Shown here: piece by piece, positions 1-7,165 of the stretch
Numbering within the stretch: position 1 is the first letter of the stretch
Layout of the letters: each line of letters opens with the position of its first letter
Assembly (NCBI GenBank): GCA_003527555.1
Contig: DPWT01000066.1
Location: forward strand, 1 to 27,897
Reading direction: 5' to 3'
Length of the DNA stretch: 27,897 nucleotides
From: Verrucomicrobiales bacterium
GTDB taxonomy: Bacteria; Verrucomicrobiota; Verrucomicrobiia; Verrucomicrobiales; Akkermansiaceae
Position numbers and translations under genes: made by a program
The notes under the pieces: model-generated
What the model was told of the DNA's origin: nothing
The model's input: the letters and a program-made list of their open reading frames with translations, nothing else
Databases searched by the model: none

Positions 1-1
1 G

Positions 2-109
2 AAAGGTCTTGCCGTGTGGGTTCGTGCGCAGCACTTTAAACCATCAGAACAACCAGGGATCGTGTTCGGAGAACTACAATTACAAATCAAAGTTACACGC
101 GAGAAATAA
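2..109 (+). CDS. 3' end of an unrecognised gene (partial)
   Basis: Frame 2 is open from the window edge to a TAA at 107-109 and gives a 35-residue tail (starts KGLAVWVRAQ, ends QIKVTREK). Its mixed hydrophobic and polar composition looks like real coding sequence. The stop lies 4 nt before the ATG at 114 of the next gene, the spacing of a translationally coupled operon pair. I do not recognise the family, and too little is visible to infer a role. The 5' end is outside the window. Confidence 0.45.
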   Translation, partial: KGLAVWVRAQHFKPSEQPGIVFGELQLQIKVTREK

Positions 110-113
110 GCTG

Positions 114-356
114 ATGATCAACATGACCATGGAAGACTTCCTGCTATGGGTAATTGGTGTCCCCATGGTAATCATTGCCGTGGTATCGCTTCTAGCCGGG
201 GTGAAGCATTATGCTCGTATGCGCAGTATGAGACAACAAATCGTGTGTTGCCGGATTTGTGGATATCTCTGCGAAGACAAATCACGCAACAAACTTTCTA
301 AGTGTCCAGAATGTGGAAGTATGAACGAACGGGGTAAATCTCGCCGCCTTGGTTGA
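114..356 (+). CDS. Small membrane protein with C-terminal zinc ribbon
   Basis: This is an 80-residue protein with one membrane segment near its N-terminus (roughly residues 8-30, LLWVIGVPMVIIAVVSLLAG), followed by a basic stretch. A cytoplasmic-type zinc ribbon comes next: CRICGYLC paired with CPECG about 20 residues later, giving four or more Cys ligands. The frame is open further upstream to position 9, but the ATG at 114 is preferred. It follows the upstream stop by 4 nt and has a GAGAAA purine stretch in front, whereas the longer version would overlap the upstream gene. Two further ATGs (123, 129) are possible starts. Single-span zinc-ribbon proteins are common hypotheticals; no function can be assigned. 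Confidence 0.6.
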   Translation: MINMTMEDFLLWVIGVPMVIIAVVSLLAGVKHYARMRSMRQQIVCCRICGYLCEDKSRNKLSKCPECGSMNERGKSRRLG

Positions 357-420
357 CTGCTTGGGTATTGCGGGCTATGTCTGTTACAAATTTGATGCCG
401 GAGTTTCGGTGGGATGGGGC

Positions 421-448
421 TTGCACTTTAAATCTTCTGCGGGATAAT
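421..448 (+). promoter_or_regulatory. Candidate sigma70-type promoter for fabF
   Basis: TTGCAC (421-426), a 16-nt spacer, then GATAAT (443-448), which matches the -10 consensus at 5 of 6 positions. The -35 is weak (3 of 6). It would start transcription near 455, leaving a leader of about 57 nt with no clear Shine-Dalgarno. Found by eye. Confidence 0.35.
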
Positions 449-511
449 GGCACTCATCTTCACGTCACTTCTAAATGCACGATGGAGTTAGCAATTCACT
501 GAAATTACCAT

Positions 512-1759
512 ATGAACGATCGTCGAGTAGTCATCACAGGAGTCGGGGTGCTTAGCCCCCTTGGAAATGACCTGCAGAGCACCTGGGATGGTCTCAAGGC
601 AGGGAAAAGCGGTGTTGGACCTGTGACTTTAATCGATCCAGAGGCCTATCCATGCAAAATAGCAGGTGAGGTGAAAGGTTTCGATGCAGGTCCGTGGTTT
701 AACAATCACAAAGACGCACGCCGTGCTGATCGTTATGCGCAGTTCGCTGTTGCGGCATCTAAAATGGCGATTACTGATTCGGGGATTGATGACGAGTCTG
801 TAGACCGTGAGCGCGTTGGGGTCATGGTTGGCAGCGGTATTGGTGGTTTAGGCACTCTGGAGAATGAACATGAAAAGCTTCTAAACCGAGGAGCGTCTCG
901 TGTTTCTCCGTTTGTGATACCAATGATGATTTCTAACATTGGAAGTGGGATTTTATCGATGGAGTATGGATTTGGTGGCCCTAATATGGTGATTGTTACT
1001 GCTTGCGCGACGGCAAACCACAACATTGGTGAGGCATGGCGTATGATTAAGTTTGGTGATGCTGATGCTTTTGTATGCGGTGGTGCTGAGGCGAGTGTCT
1101 TACCAATGGGTATGTCTGGTTTCAGTAACATGAAGGCACTGAGCACGCGGAATGACGAGCCCGAGCGAGCTTCGCGGCCGTTTGACACGGGGCGCGATGG
1201 TTTTGTAATGGGTGAAGGTGCTGGTGTTGTGGTTATCGAAGAATATGAGCACGCTAAGAAACGCGGAGCTACGATTTATGCGGAACTTGCTGGCTATGGT
1301 GTCAGCGGTGATGCCTACCATATGACGTCGCCCCACCCTGAGGGGCTCGGTGCGGCACGCTGCATGGACATGGCGCTCAAACACGCTGGCATGAACCCAG
1401 AAGATGTCACATACGTAAATGCTCACGGAACGTCTACTCCGCTTGGTGATATTTGTGAAACTAAGGCAATCAAGAAAAGCTTTGGTAGCCACGCAACAGA
1501 TGATTTGATTGTAAGTTCCACCAAATCGATGACTGGCCACCTGCTTGGTGCGGCTGGTGGTGTCGAGCTTGCCGCCTGTTTGATGGCAATAAAAGACAAC
1601 GTCATCCCGCCTACAATTAATTTGGAAAACCAAGATCCTGAGTGCGATTTGGATTACACTCCGAATACTGCCCGCGAGGTAAAAGTCAAAAGCGCACTAA
1701 GTAACTCATTTGGTTTTGGCGGCCACAATGCTAGCGTGCTAGTTAGGGAAATAGATTAA
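512..1759 (+). CDS. fabF: Beta-ketoacyl-ACP synthase II (KAS II)
   Basis: This is the condensing enzyme of type II fatty acid synthesis. It joins malonyl-ACP to a growing acyl-ACP, releasing CO2, in the cytoplasm. The 415-residue length is normal for FabF. The thiolase-fold triad is intact: Cys165 in VTACATANH, His305 in NAHGTSTPLGD and His343 in SMTGHLLGAAGG, with Lys338 just before it. The glycine-rich C-terminus NSFGFGGHNAS is also typical. A hotdog thioesterase follows 11 nt downstream, so the pair is probably one operon concerned with acyl chains. No acpP is visible in front, although it often precedes fabF; the upstream neighbour here is a zinc-ribbon membrane protein. FabB is less likely given the length and the match to FabF motifs. 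Confidence 0.95.
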   Translation: MNDRRVVITGVGVLSPLGNDLQSTWDGLKAGKSGVGPVTLIDPEAYPCKIAGEVKGFDAGPWFNNHKDARRADRYAQFAVAASKMAITDSGIDDESVDRERVGVMVGSGIGGLGTLENEHEKLLNRGASRVSPFVIPMMISNIGSGILSMEYGFGGPNMVIVTACATANHNIGEAWRMIKFGDADAFVCGGAEASVLPMGMSGFSNMKALSTRNDEPERASRPFDTGRDGFVMGEGAGVVVIEEYEHAKKRGATIYAELAGYGVSGDAYHMTSPHPEGLGAARCMDMALKHAGMNPEDVTYVNAHGTSTPLGDICETKAIKKSFGSHATDDLIVSSTKSMTGHLLGAAGGVELAACLMAIKDNVIPPTINLENQDPECDLDYTPNTAREVKVKSALSNSFGFGGHNASVLVREID

Positions 1760-1770
1760 ATACTTGAGAC

Positions 1771-2148
1771 ATGAAACATACCTACCATCGTCTCGTCCAC
1801 TTTGCTGACACCGATGCGGCGGGTGTGGTGCATTTTTCTAAGCTCTTGTGTTACACTGAGGAGGCGGAGCATGATTTTTTGGTTAAAGCTGGTATCCCAT
1901 TATTGGGTGATGGTGGCTGGCCGCGGGTGCATGTAGACTGTGATTTTGTATCGCCATTACGTCTTGCTGATGTTGCGGAAATTACGATCGCACCTGACAA
2001 GATTGGTGTGAGCTCGATTACGTGGGCGTTTTCTGTGAGTTGTAATGAACGCCCGGTAGCTAATGGGCTGACGAAATGTGTGCGGATTGATGATGATGGT
2101 AACCCAGTTGATCTTGCACCATCATGGCGTCAGGCACTTACTCAATAA
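1771..2148 (+). CDS. Hotdog-fold acyl-CoA thioesterase (4HBT/YbgC-like; possibly DHNA-CoA hydrolase)
   Basis: A 125-residue single-domain hotdog thioesterase that hydrolyses acyl- or aroyl-CoA thioesters. The N-terminal signature FADTDAAGVVHF carries the nucleophile-activating Asp (Asp15, equivalent to Asp17 of the Pseudomonas 4-hydroxybenzoyl-CoA thioesterase). The exact form 'FADTDAAGVV' recalls the 1,4-dihydroxy-2-naphthoyl-CoA thioesterases of cyanobacteria and related groups, which act in phylloquinone/menaquinone synthesis. That specificity is therefore possible, but no men genes are nearby to support it. It starts 11 nt after fabF and is probably cotranscribed. The family is secure; the substrate is not. 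Confidence 0.85.
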   Translation: MKHTYHRLVHFADTDAAGVVHFSKLLCYTEEAEHDFLVKAGIPLLGDGGWPRVHVDCDFVSPLRLADVAEITIAPDKIGVSSITWAFSVSCNERPVANGLTKCVRIDDDGNPVDLAPSWRQALTQ

Positions 2149-2162
2149 TCATTAGCCGGTTT

Positions 2163-3095
2163 TTATTTGGCTGCCAGTTGCTCGCGTAGCATGGTCAGAA
2201 CGACATGGTATGAAATAGTGAGGCTGCTGGCTGAAATTAGGTCGATATTGTCGCCCTCTTGATGCCACCAGTGGCTGTGTGCAAAATCTTTGCCAATGAT
2301 ATCGATGGTGGGAACTCCTGCTTTATTCATGTATACATGATCATCAATGATCGGATGTTCAGCCTTGTTGTAGTGTTTCTCATAACCATGTTCTTTAGCA
2401 GCTCGCAGCATTGATTCGTAGAGTTTGGATGGACTATCTGAGGGCACTGCTATCTTAAGATCTTTGTGGCCAACCATGTCTAAAAGTATTCCAAACTCTG
2501 GTTTTGGCTTACGTTGGTAGAGCGTGTGCGCGTAGAAGCGACTGCCGTAGAGGCCGTCTTCAGGTGTGATATTTTCGCCAAAAGCCTCTTCGCCATCAAA
2601 AAAAACAATTTCAAGTCCCTTCGCTAATTCAGGATTTTCTTTGCTAAGAGTGGTGGCAAGTTCAATGATTAAGGCGCAAGCTGATGCGGCATCATCGGCG
2701 CCAAGAAAATCGGGTATACCTGGGATTTTTTTGGAGTCCAGATGGGCACAGAGGATTCCTTTGGTGGGCAATTTAAGTAAGTCATCCAGCGTAGTAAGTT
2801 TATCAGGCTGGTAGCGCGCGATTAGGTTGGTAAATGTATGTTTTCCCTCCGGAGTGTCGCGCTGCTTTTGTTGGGTCATCGTACTCCATCCCTGCAAGGA
2901 AAGTTGCTCTGCTATGTATTGCTGTGATTTTTTTAACCCATCAGATTCTACAGTGCGCGGGCCAAATTCGAGTATTGCTCGAGTATGCGTATATGCGCTA
3001 ATTCCGTGTGCATCCGAGCGATCAGTAAGCCAGTACCAGAGTCCGAAGCCGATGCCCGATATCCCCAGTATGATAAAGACAATCCTGGTGTTCAT
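2163..3095 (-). CDS. M28-family metallohydrolase resembling glutaminyl-peptide cyclotransferase
   Basis: A 310-residue protein with an N-terminal hydrophobic anchor or signal (residues 4-22), so it probably acts in the periplasm or is membrane-attached. The M28 metal site follows the pattern of glutaminyl cyclases: HLDSK (118-122), FLGADDAAS with Asp135, FFDGEEA with Glu169-Glu170, LLDMVGH with Asp206, and HWWHQEGDN with His278. By alignment from memory with human QC these correspond to Asp159, Glu201/Glu202, Asp248 and His330, so every key residue is present. Known QC enzymes convert N-terminal Gln to pyroglutamate. An ordinary aminopeptidase activity cannot be excluded. It lies 21 nt downstream of parB on the same strand and may share its transcript. 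Confidence 0.8.
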   Translation of the reverse strand: MNTRIVFIILGISGIGFGLWYWLTDRSDAHGISAYTHTRAILEFGPRTVESDGLKKSQQYIAEQLSLQGWSTMTQQKQRDTPEGKHTFTNLIARYQPDKLTTLDDLLKLPTKGILCAHLDSKKIPGIPDFLGADDAASACALIIELATTLSKENPELAKGLEIVFFDGEEAFGENITPEDGLYGSRFYAHTLYQRKPKPEFGILLDMVGHKDLKIAVPSDSPSKLYESMLRAAKEHGYEKHYNKAEHPIIDDHVYMNKAGVPTIDIIGKDFAHSHWWHQEGDNIDLISASSLTISYHVVLTMLREQLAAK

Positions 3096-3116
3096 GACAT
3101 TCAGTGAGAATAAATA

Positions 3117-3995
3117 TTACAACTGAATACCTAATAGATCGAGCACGCGCTGAAGGTCTTCATTACCATAGTAGACCAACTCAATCTTTCCTCTTTTGGG
3201 AGTGTGTGCGATTTTTACGTCGGTTGCGAATCGTTCACGCAAGCTATCTTGTATTTGTTTAATGACTGCATCAGCCTCGCGGCTGGAAGCTTGTCTTGGA
3301 TTCGACTGGTTGGGATTAGAGAGCTGCTTAACAAGCTTCTCCGCAGCACGCACCGTAAGGTGTTTTTTGAGGATTTGATCGGCAGCAAGTCTTTGGGCGT
3401 CATGACTCTTCAGGCTGAGGATTGCTTTGGCGTGGCCTACAGTCAGTCTTCCACCAGCTACGTTGTCTTGAACACTGAGATCTAGCTCTGTGAGGCGCAT
3501 GGCGTTGGCTACAGCTGCACGTGACTTACCCACGCTTTTCGCGATGGTCTCCTGTTTCATATTAAATTCCTTGGCTAAACGCACGTATCCTTGAGCTTCT
3601 TCAATAGGGTCCAAATCCTTGCGCTGGATGTTTTCAATAAGTGCCATTTCGAGCACCTCATGGTCAGTCGCTTCACGGATACGGATAGGAACAGTATCAA
3701 GACCTAGCTCCATGGATGCACGCCAGCGACGTTCACCGGCGATTAGCTCATGCTGACCATTCACCTTACGCACGATTAGCGGTTGGATGATACCGTGTTG
3801 GCGAATTGAACCCATCAATTCATCGAGCTGACCTTGGGCAAAATGTTTCCTTGGTTGTAGGGGGCTGGGAACTATACTGTCAATAGTTACGTGTAGATCT
3901 GCTGGCAAGGTATCCGATTGTGGATCTCCACCATTTTCTGTTGGTTGCTTCTTAATTAGAGCTCCTAATCCTTTTCCCAGTGCCTTTTTCGCCAT
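3117..3995 (-). CDS. parB: Chromosome-partitioning protein ParB
   Basis: A 292-residue ParB/Spo0J family DNA-binding CTPase. The N-terminus (MAKKALGKGLGALI) is the conserved ParA-interacting tail. PSPLQPRKHF (44-52) and HELIAGERRWRAS (82-94) form the ParB/sulfiredoxin-like nucleotide fold with the GERRWRA motif. ALIENIQRKDLDPIEEA (118-134) and a helix-turn-helix (about 145-168) follow, and the C-terminus resembles the dimerisation domain. ParB spreads from parS sites and works with ParA and SMC in origin segregation. ParA usually lies directly upstream, but here the upstream neighbour is a divergent secreted protein. A chromosomal ParB is the likely identity; a Noc-type paralogue is less likely. 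Confidence 0.93.
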   Translation of the reverse strand: MAKKALGKGLGALIKKQPTENGGDPQSDTLPADLHVTIDSIVPSPLQPRKHFAQGQLDELMGSIRQHGIIQPLIVRKVNGQHELIAGERRWRASMELGLDTVPIRIREATDHEVLEMALIENIQRKDLDPIEEAQGYVRLAKEFNMKQETIAKSVGKSRAAVANAMRLTELDLSVQDNVAGGRLTVGHAKAILSLKSHDAQRLAADQILKKHLTVRAAEKLVKQLSNPNQSNPRQASSREADAVIKQIQDSLRERFATDVKIAHTPKRGKIELVYYGNEDLQRVLDLLGIQL

Positions 3996-4003
3996 AGGGG
4001 ATT

Positions 4004-4033
4004 ATCATAGAGGCATCGCATGCGGCAATGCAA
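4004..4033 (-). promoter_or_regulatory. Candidate parB promoter (near-leaderless)
   Basis: On the minus strand TTGCAT (4028-4033) and TATGAT (4004-4009) are separated by 18 nt. The -10 matches consensus at 5 of 6 positions. Only 8 nt separate the -10 from the parB ATG at 3995, so the transcript would begin at or next to the start codon. Identified by eye. Confidence 0.35.
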
Positions 4034-4138
4034 AGCCTAATTAGCATGGGAGGGCATAAAAATTTGTTTTTATGGTAATGACTCTTTTTTGCGTGGCTTG
4101 ACTTTTTGTCGCGCTGAGTAGATGAAAGACGTATCAAT

Positions 4139-4783
4139 ATGAATTGCAGATCAATTATTTACTGTCTTGTAGTGTTTGGAATGATGGAAATATCAAGTGC
4201 ACAGGGGCGCGTAGTGGTCACCCCAGCTGTCGCGGATTCAGCACAAAAGGCTGTCCAAAAGCTGGGCAATGAGATGATTAAGGGAAACTTTGAATATGGA
4301 CAACAGCGCATCTATTCTAGGTGGAAACGTAGACTTGCCAAACGATATGGTAGTATGGAAAAACTTAACGCTGCTCTTGCCATGGCCGCGCAAAAGAAAA
4401 TCATCATGCGGCTATCTGTGGTAGCCTTCCAAGCCGCAAAACCGGCTTCTTTTTTTAGCGTATGGCGCAGTCCTAAATACGATTTAGTCTCCAATGAGCC
4501 TATTAAAGATGCCTCAGGAAAAGTGATTATAGTGGAGCATTGGCTTGCTGTTGTGCCCACAATTACGAGGGTGAAGATTCCTGATCCTAATCAAGGAGGC
4601 AGGATTCGTACTCTTGAGGAGCAGAGCTACACGATTACCGTATCAGAAAAAGGTAGCAATGACTGGTATTTTATGACAGGCCTGAAGCCGACTATTCAAG
4701 ATCTCCGAGGTATGTTTCCCACACTACCATTCAAGGCAGATGAACTAGGACTTCCACCATCAAAAGCTCGCGAAATTAAGTAA
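4139..4783 (+). CDS. Secreted protein of unknown function
   Basis: A 214-residue protein with a probable Sec signal peptide (residues 1 to about 21, hydrophobic core IIYCLVVFGMM, cleavage near SSA-QG). The mature part has an amphipathic helical region rich in Lys/Arg (about 35-85) and a more beta-like half with the elements VEHWLAVVPTITRV and YTITVSEKGSNDWYFMTG. It could be a small periplasmic alpha+beta domain of the NTF2 or SnoaL kind, but I see no diagnostic motif and do not recognise the family. It is first in a tight run with the SET gene (12 nt) and pyrF (13 nt). A weak TTGACT at 4098 with a poor -10 may be its promoter. The start is the only reasonable one for the signal peptide. Confidence 0.7.
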   Translation: MNCRSIIYCLVVFGMMEISSAQGRVVVTPAVADSAQKAVQKLGNEMIKGNFEYGQQRIYSRWKRRLAKRYGSMEKLNAALAMAAQKKIIMRLSVVAFQAAKPASFFSVWRSPKYDLVSNEPIKDASGKVIIVEHWLAVVPTITRVKIPDPNQGGRIRTLEEQSYTITVSEKGSNDWYFMTGLKPTIQDLRGMFPTLPFKADELGLPPSKAREIK

Positions 4784-4795
4784 AATTTAAATATT

Positions 4796-5365
4796 ATGTC
4801 GAAAAACAATAAGCTCAGGCGTGAAGCAAAGCTCGTGCGTAAATTTAAAAAATTCTACGAACGCGCGAGCAGTGATTTTTGTGAAGTGCGTGGTTCTGAG
4901 ATTCATGGGCGAGGTGTTTATGCGATAAAGAACATAGCTAAAGAAACTGAGATTATCGAGTATGTAGGTGAGCCCATCAATAAAGATACTAGCGAGGGCC
5001 GAGCGTGGGAACAGTATGCCCTGCACGAGGAAAATGGAGATGCTGCAGTCTATATTTTTACACTCGATGAGCAGTGGGATATCGATGGGAATGTCCCTTG
5101 GAACACAGCGCGCCTCATCAATCATTCGTGTGACCCAAACTGTGAGGCTTGGGTAATCGGTAGAAAAATTTATATTTACTCGATTCGCGATATTAAAAAA
5201 GGTGAGGAGTTATCATTCGACTACGGGTTTGACATTGAAAGTTATGAAGATCATCCATGCCGATGTGGCAGCGCAAACTGTATCGGTTACATTGTGACGC
5301 AAGATCAGTGGCCCGAGTTAAGAAATCGTATCGCTAACAAGGTGGGTGAGCCACAGAACGCTTAA
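4796..5365 (+). CDS. SET-domain protein (putative lysine methyltransferase)
   Basis: A 189-residue protein that should transfer a methyl group from S-adenosylmethionine to a protein lysine. The SET core is well preserved: GRGVYAIKNI (38-47) near the cofactor site, the pseudoknot residues NHSCDPNC (109-116), and GEELSFDYG (137-144) with the catalytic-region Tyr. A post-SET zinc motif CxCx4C (Cys155, Cys157, Cys162) follows, normally completed by a Cys of the NHSC element. The N-terminus is short and very basic (KLRREAKLVRKFKKFYER), with no signal peptide or extra domain. It is sandwiched between a secreted unknown and pyrF in a closely spaced operon, which does not identify the substrate. Bacterial SET proteins may methylate ribosomal or nucleoid proteins, or host histones in chlamydial relatives. 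Confidence 0.88.
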   Translation: MSKNNKLRREAKLVRKFKKFYERASSDFCEVRGSEIHGRGVYAIKNIAKETEIIEYVGEPINKDTSEGRAWEQYALHEENGDAAVYIFTLDEQWDIDGNVPWNTARLINHSCDPNCEAWVIGRKIYIYSIRDIKKGEELSFDYGFDIESYEDHPCRCGSANCIGYIVTQDQWPELRNRIANKVGEPQNA

Positions 5366-5378
5366 ATTTTTTGATCTT

Positions 5379-6149
5379 ATGACTTACTCTGAGCGCCTCG
5401 CGCAACGTATCCAGTCCGTTGGTTCCCGCCTCTGTGTAGGAATTGATCCCCGACCTGAACTATCATCTGGCATTGATGCTGTGCCGGAGTTTTTGAATCG
5501 CCTGGTGGGTGAGACGGCCGAATATGCGGCAGCTTTTAAGCCGAACATGGCATATTTCGAGGCGATGGGGCTACGCGGCATAGAAATCCTGCAGGAAATG
5601 TTGGCTAGCATGCCTGAAAATGTGCCCATCATCCTAGACGCTAAGCGTTCAGATATTGGAGAAACACAGAAATACTATGCAAAGTCTTATTTTGAAAACT
5701 GGAATGTTGATGCGGTGACATTAAACCCTTTTTTAGGATATGATTCCATTGAGCCGTTTCTTGATTGGAAAGGCAAGGGGGTCTATTTGCTGGCAGTCAC
5801 TTCAAATCTAGGTAGTGCCGATTTCCAACGACAAAAGCTCTCTGATGGCAGGTTTGTGTTCGAACTCGTGCAAGAACTGGGTAAACGTGCTGCTTTAGAA
5901 AGCTGTGCTACTGATGTCGGCTATGTTGTTGGTTTGACCAACGCTAGCGAAGAGGTCCTTGAGCGCATTGTTGATAGTCCACTGCTTATTCCGGGTTTAG
6001 GTGCACAGGGAGGAGATCTTGCGAGTCTCCAAAAGCACCCACGCACTGCACCTGACGTTGTAAACGTTTCACGTGCCATCAGCTATGCGGAAGACGATAA
6101 GTCTTTTGCCCAAAAAGCTAAGGCGTGGAGCGAGCAACTTGCTGTTTAG
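5379..6149 (+). CDS. pyrF: Orotidine-5'-phosphate decarboxylase (long, type 2 form)
   Basis: Catalyses the last step of de novo UMP synthesis, decarboxylation of OMP. The 256-residue protein shows CVGIDPRPEL (19-28), AFKPNMAYFEA (52-62) and the active-site segment ILDAKRSDIGET (85-96) with Lys89 and Asp92. DAVTLNPFLGYDSIEPF (111-127) follows, the pattern of the longer PyrF subfamily rather than the E. coli type. The frame is open further upstream to 5346, but that would overlap the SET gene. The ATG at 5379, 13 nt after the SET stop, gives the family's usual N-terminus. A T6 run follows the stop but I could not see a stable hairpin before it. Confidence 0.93.
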   Translation: MTYSERLAQRIQSVGSRLCVGIDPRPELSSGIDAVPEFLNRLVGETAEYAAAFKPNMAYFEAMGLRGIEILQEMLASMPENVPIILDAKRSDIGETQKYYAKSYFENWNVDAVTLNPFLGYDSIEPFLDWKGKGVYLLAVTSNLGSADFQRQKLSDGRFVFELVQELGKRAALESCATDVGYVVGLTNASEEVLERIVDSPLLIPGLGAQGGDLASLQKHPRTAPDVVNVSRAISYAEDDKSFAQKAKAWSEQLAV

Positions 6150-6160
6150 GCCGGGCTTTT

Positions 6161-7153
6161 TTATGGCTTAGAGTTTTTTATTTGTTCTGCCACCCAGTAG
6201 CTGAATTTTTTCTTACCGCTCTCGCCCAGATGATAGCCGTCCCAGAAATCATCCTCGGTCATGCCTTTAATCTGGCGGGCATCAAGTAGTTTCATTTCAT
6301 TTCGCTCTATCAGTGCTACTGCATCTGGGTGCAAGTTCCATTTTTCTGGCTGCGGCATGGGTACGAACCAGATTTCCACCCCATGTTTTTTGCAGATCTT
6401 AATCAACCGCTGCATACGTGAGAAAGTTTGTTCTTTTGTTTCCATGTTAGATTTAAGTGCAGCTCTTTGTCCTGCGGCACGGATGATGTCGTTGTTAGTA
6501 TTCAGCCCTTTATTGTAGTCGCTTACAACACCGGATAAGATTTTAAGCTGATGCTCTGGCTGGTCGCCTTCAAGAGCACTGAAGTGACAAAGTGTGGATT
6601 GGATAATACTGTGGAAATCATGCAAATCACGGCTCCATATTTCTGGGAAATCATTGATGGCCAAAAAATGGCGTGATAACCTACGCAGCTTAATGGGCTC
6701 TTGGTCATGAATGTGATGTGCAACAAATCCTACGACGAGAATTTCTGGGTGCTGATTTGTATTTTCAAAGTAACGTTGATAAAGATAGACCCAATCAAGC
6801 ATGGCGGTGCCTACTGGCGTGATTTTTGCAGATACTATTCTGGGCCCTTCAGTTTTTCTTAGGCAATCGGAGACTAATTTTTCATCCAGCCCAGCTCTCA
6901 TCAATGAGTTGCCGAAGAAGATCACATTCGGTAGTTCCTCTCTCTCTGCCTCCTTTGCTGATTCAGCGATGATTTCTGGAAACATATGAATGTGCTCGCG
7001 ATCAGAATCAATGTTAGGTGCCATAATCCTCGCTACAATCTCCATGCTGATAACAAATAACACGACGGCGACAACGACACGGATTTCCTGGCGCATTGAA
7101 GGCGCACATTTATCTGTCGGTAGTGCGTCGTAGTCGTGGTGGACATCTGTCAT
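6161..7153 (-). CDS. SGNH-like hydrolase/acyltransferase partner of the adjacent MBOAT protein
   Basis: A 330-residue protein with one N-terminal membrane span (about 24-42) and an extracytoplasmic domain. An SGNH-type nucleophile site is seen at FFGNSLMR (79-86, Ser83), and the C-terminal DGYHLGESG carries the Asp305-x-x-His308 pair that completes a Ser-His-Asp triad. It sits 12 nt downstream of a gene for an MBOAT membrane O-acyltransferase. That is the arrangement of AlgI with AlgJ/AlgX, or DltB with DltD, in which the MBOAT protein moves an acyl group across the membrane and the SGNH partner attaches it to a polymer. The acceptor polymer is unknown, since no polysaccharide genes are in the window. 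Confidence 0.75.
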   Translation of the reverse strand: MTDVHHDYDALPTDKCAPSMRQEIRVVVAVVLFVISMEIVARIMAPNIDSDREHIHMFPEIIAESAKEAEREELPNVIFFGNSLMRAGLDEKLVSDCLRKTEGPRIVSAKITPVGTAMLDWVYLYQRYFENTNQHPEILVVGFVAHHIHDQEPIKLRRLSRHFLAINDFPEIWSRDLHDFHSIIQSTLCHFSALEGDQPEHQLKILSGVVSDYNKGLNTNNDIIRAAGQRAALKSNMETKEQTFSRMQRLIKICKKHGVEIWFVPMPQPEKWNLHPDAVALIERNEMKLLDARQIKGMTEDDFWDGYHLGESGKKKFSYWVAEQIKNSKP

Positions 7154-7165
7154 TTCGTTAATCTG

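Noticed and set aside
1100..1633. Long open frame on the minus strand inside fabF
   Set aside because: It lies entirely within a clear fabF and has no recognisable protein features; a shadow of the coding strand.
6065..6080. CGTTTCACGTGCCATC, a parS-like sequence 2 kb from parB
   Set aside because: It matches the parS consensus at only 11 of 16 positions, with the second half-site lost, and lies inside pyrF coding sequence. Other CACGTG cores occur in the window (for example near 10040), so this is probably chance.
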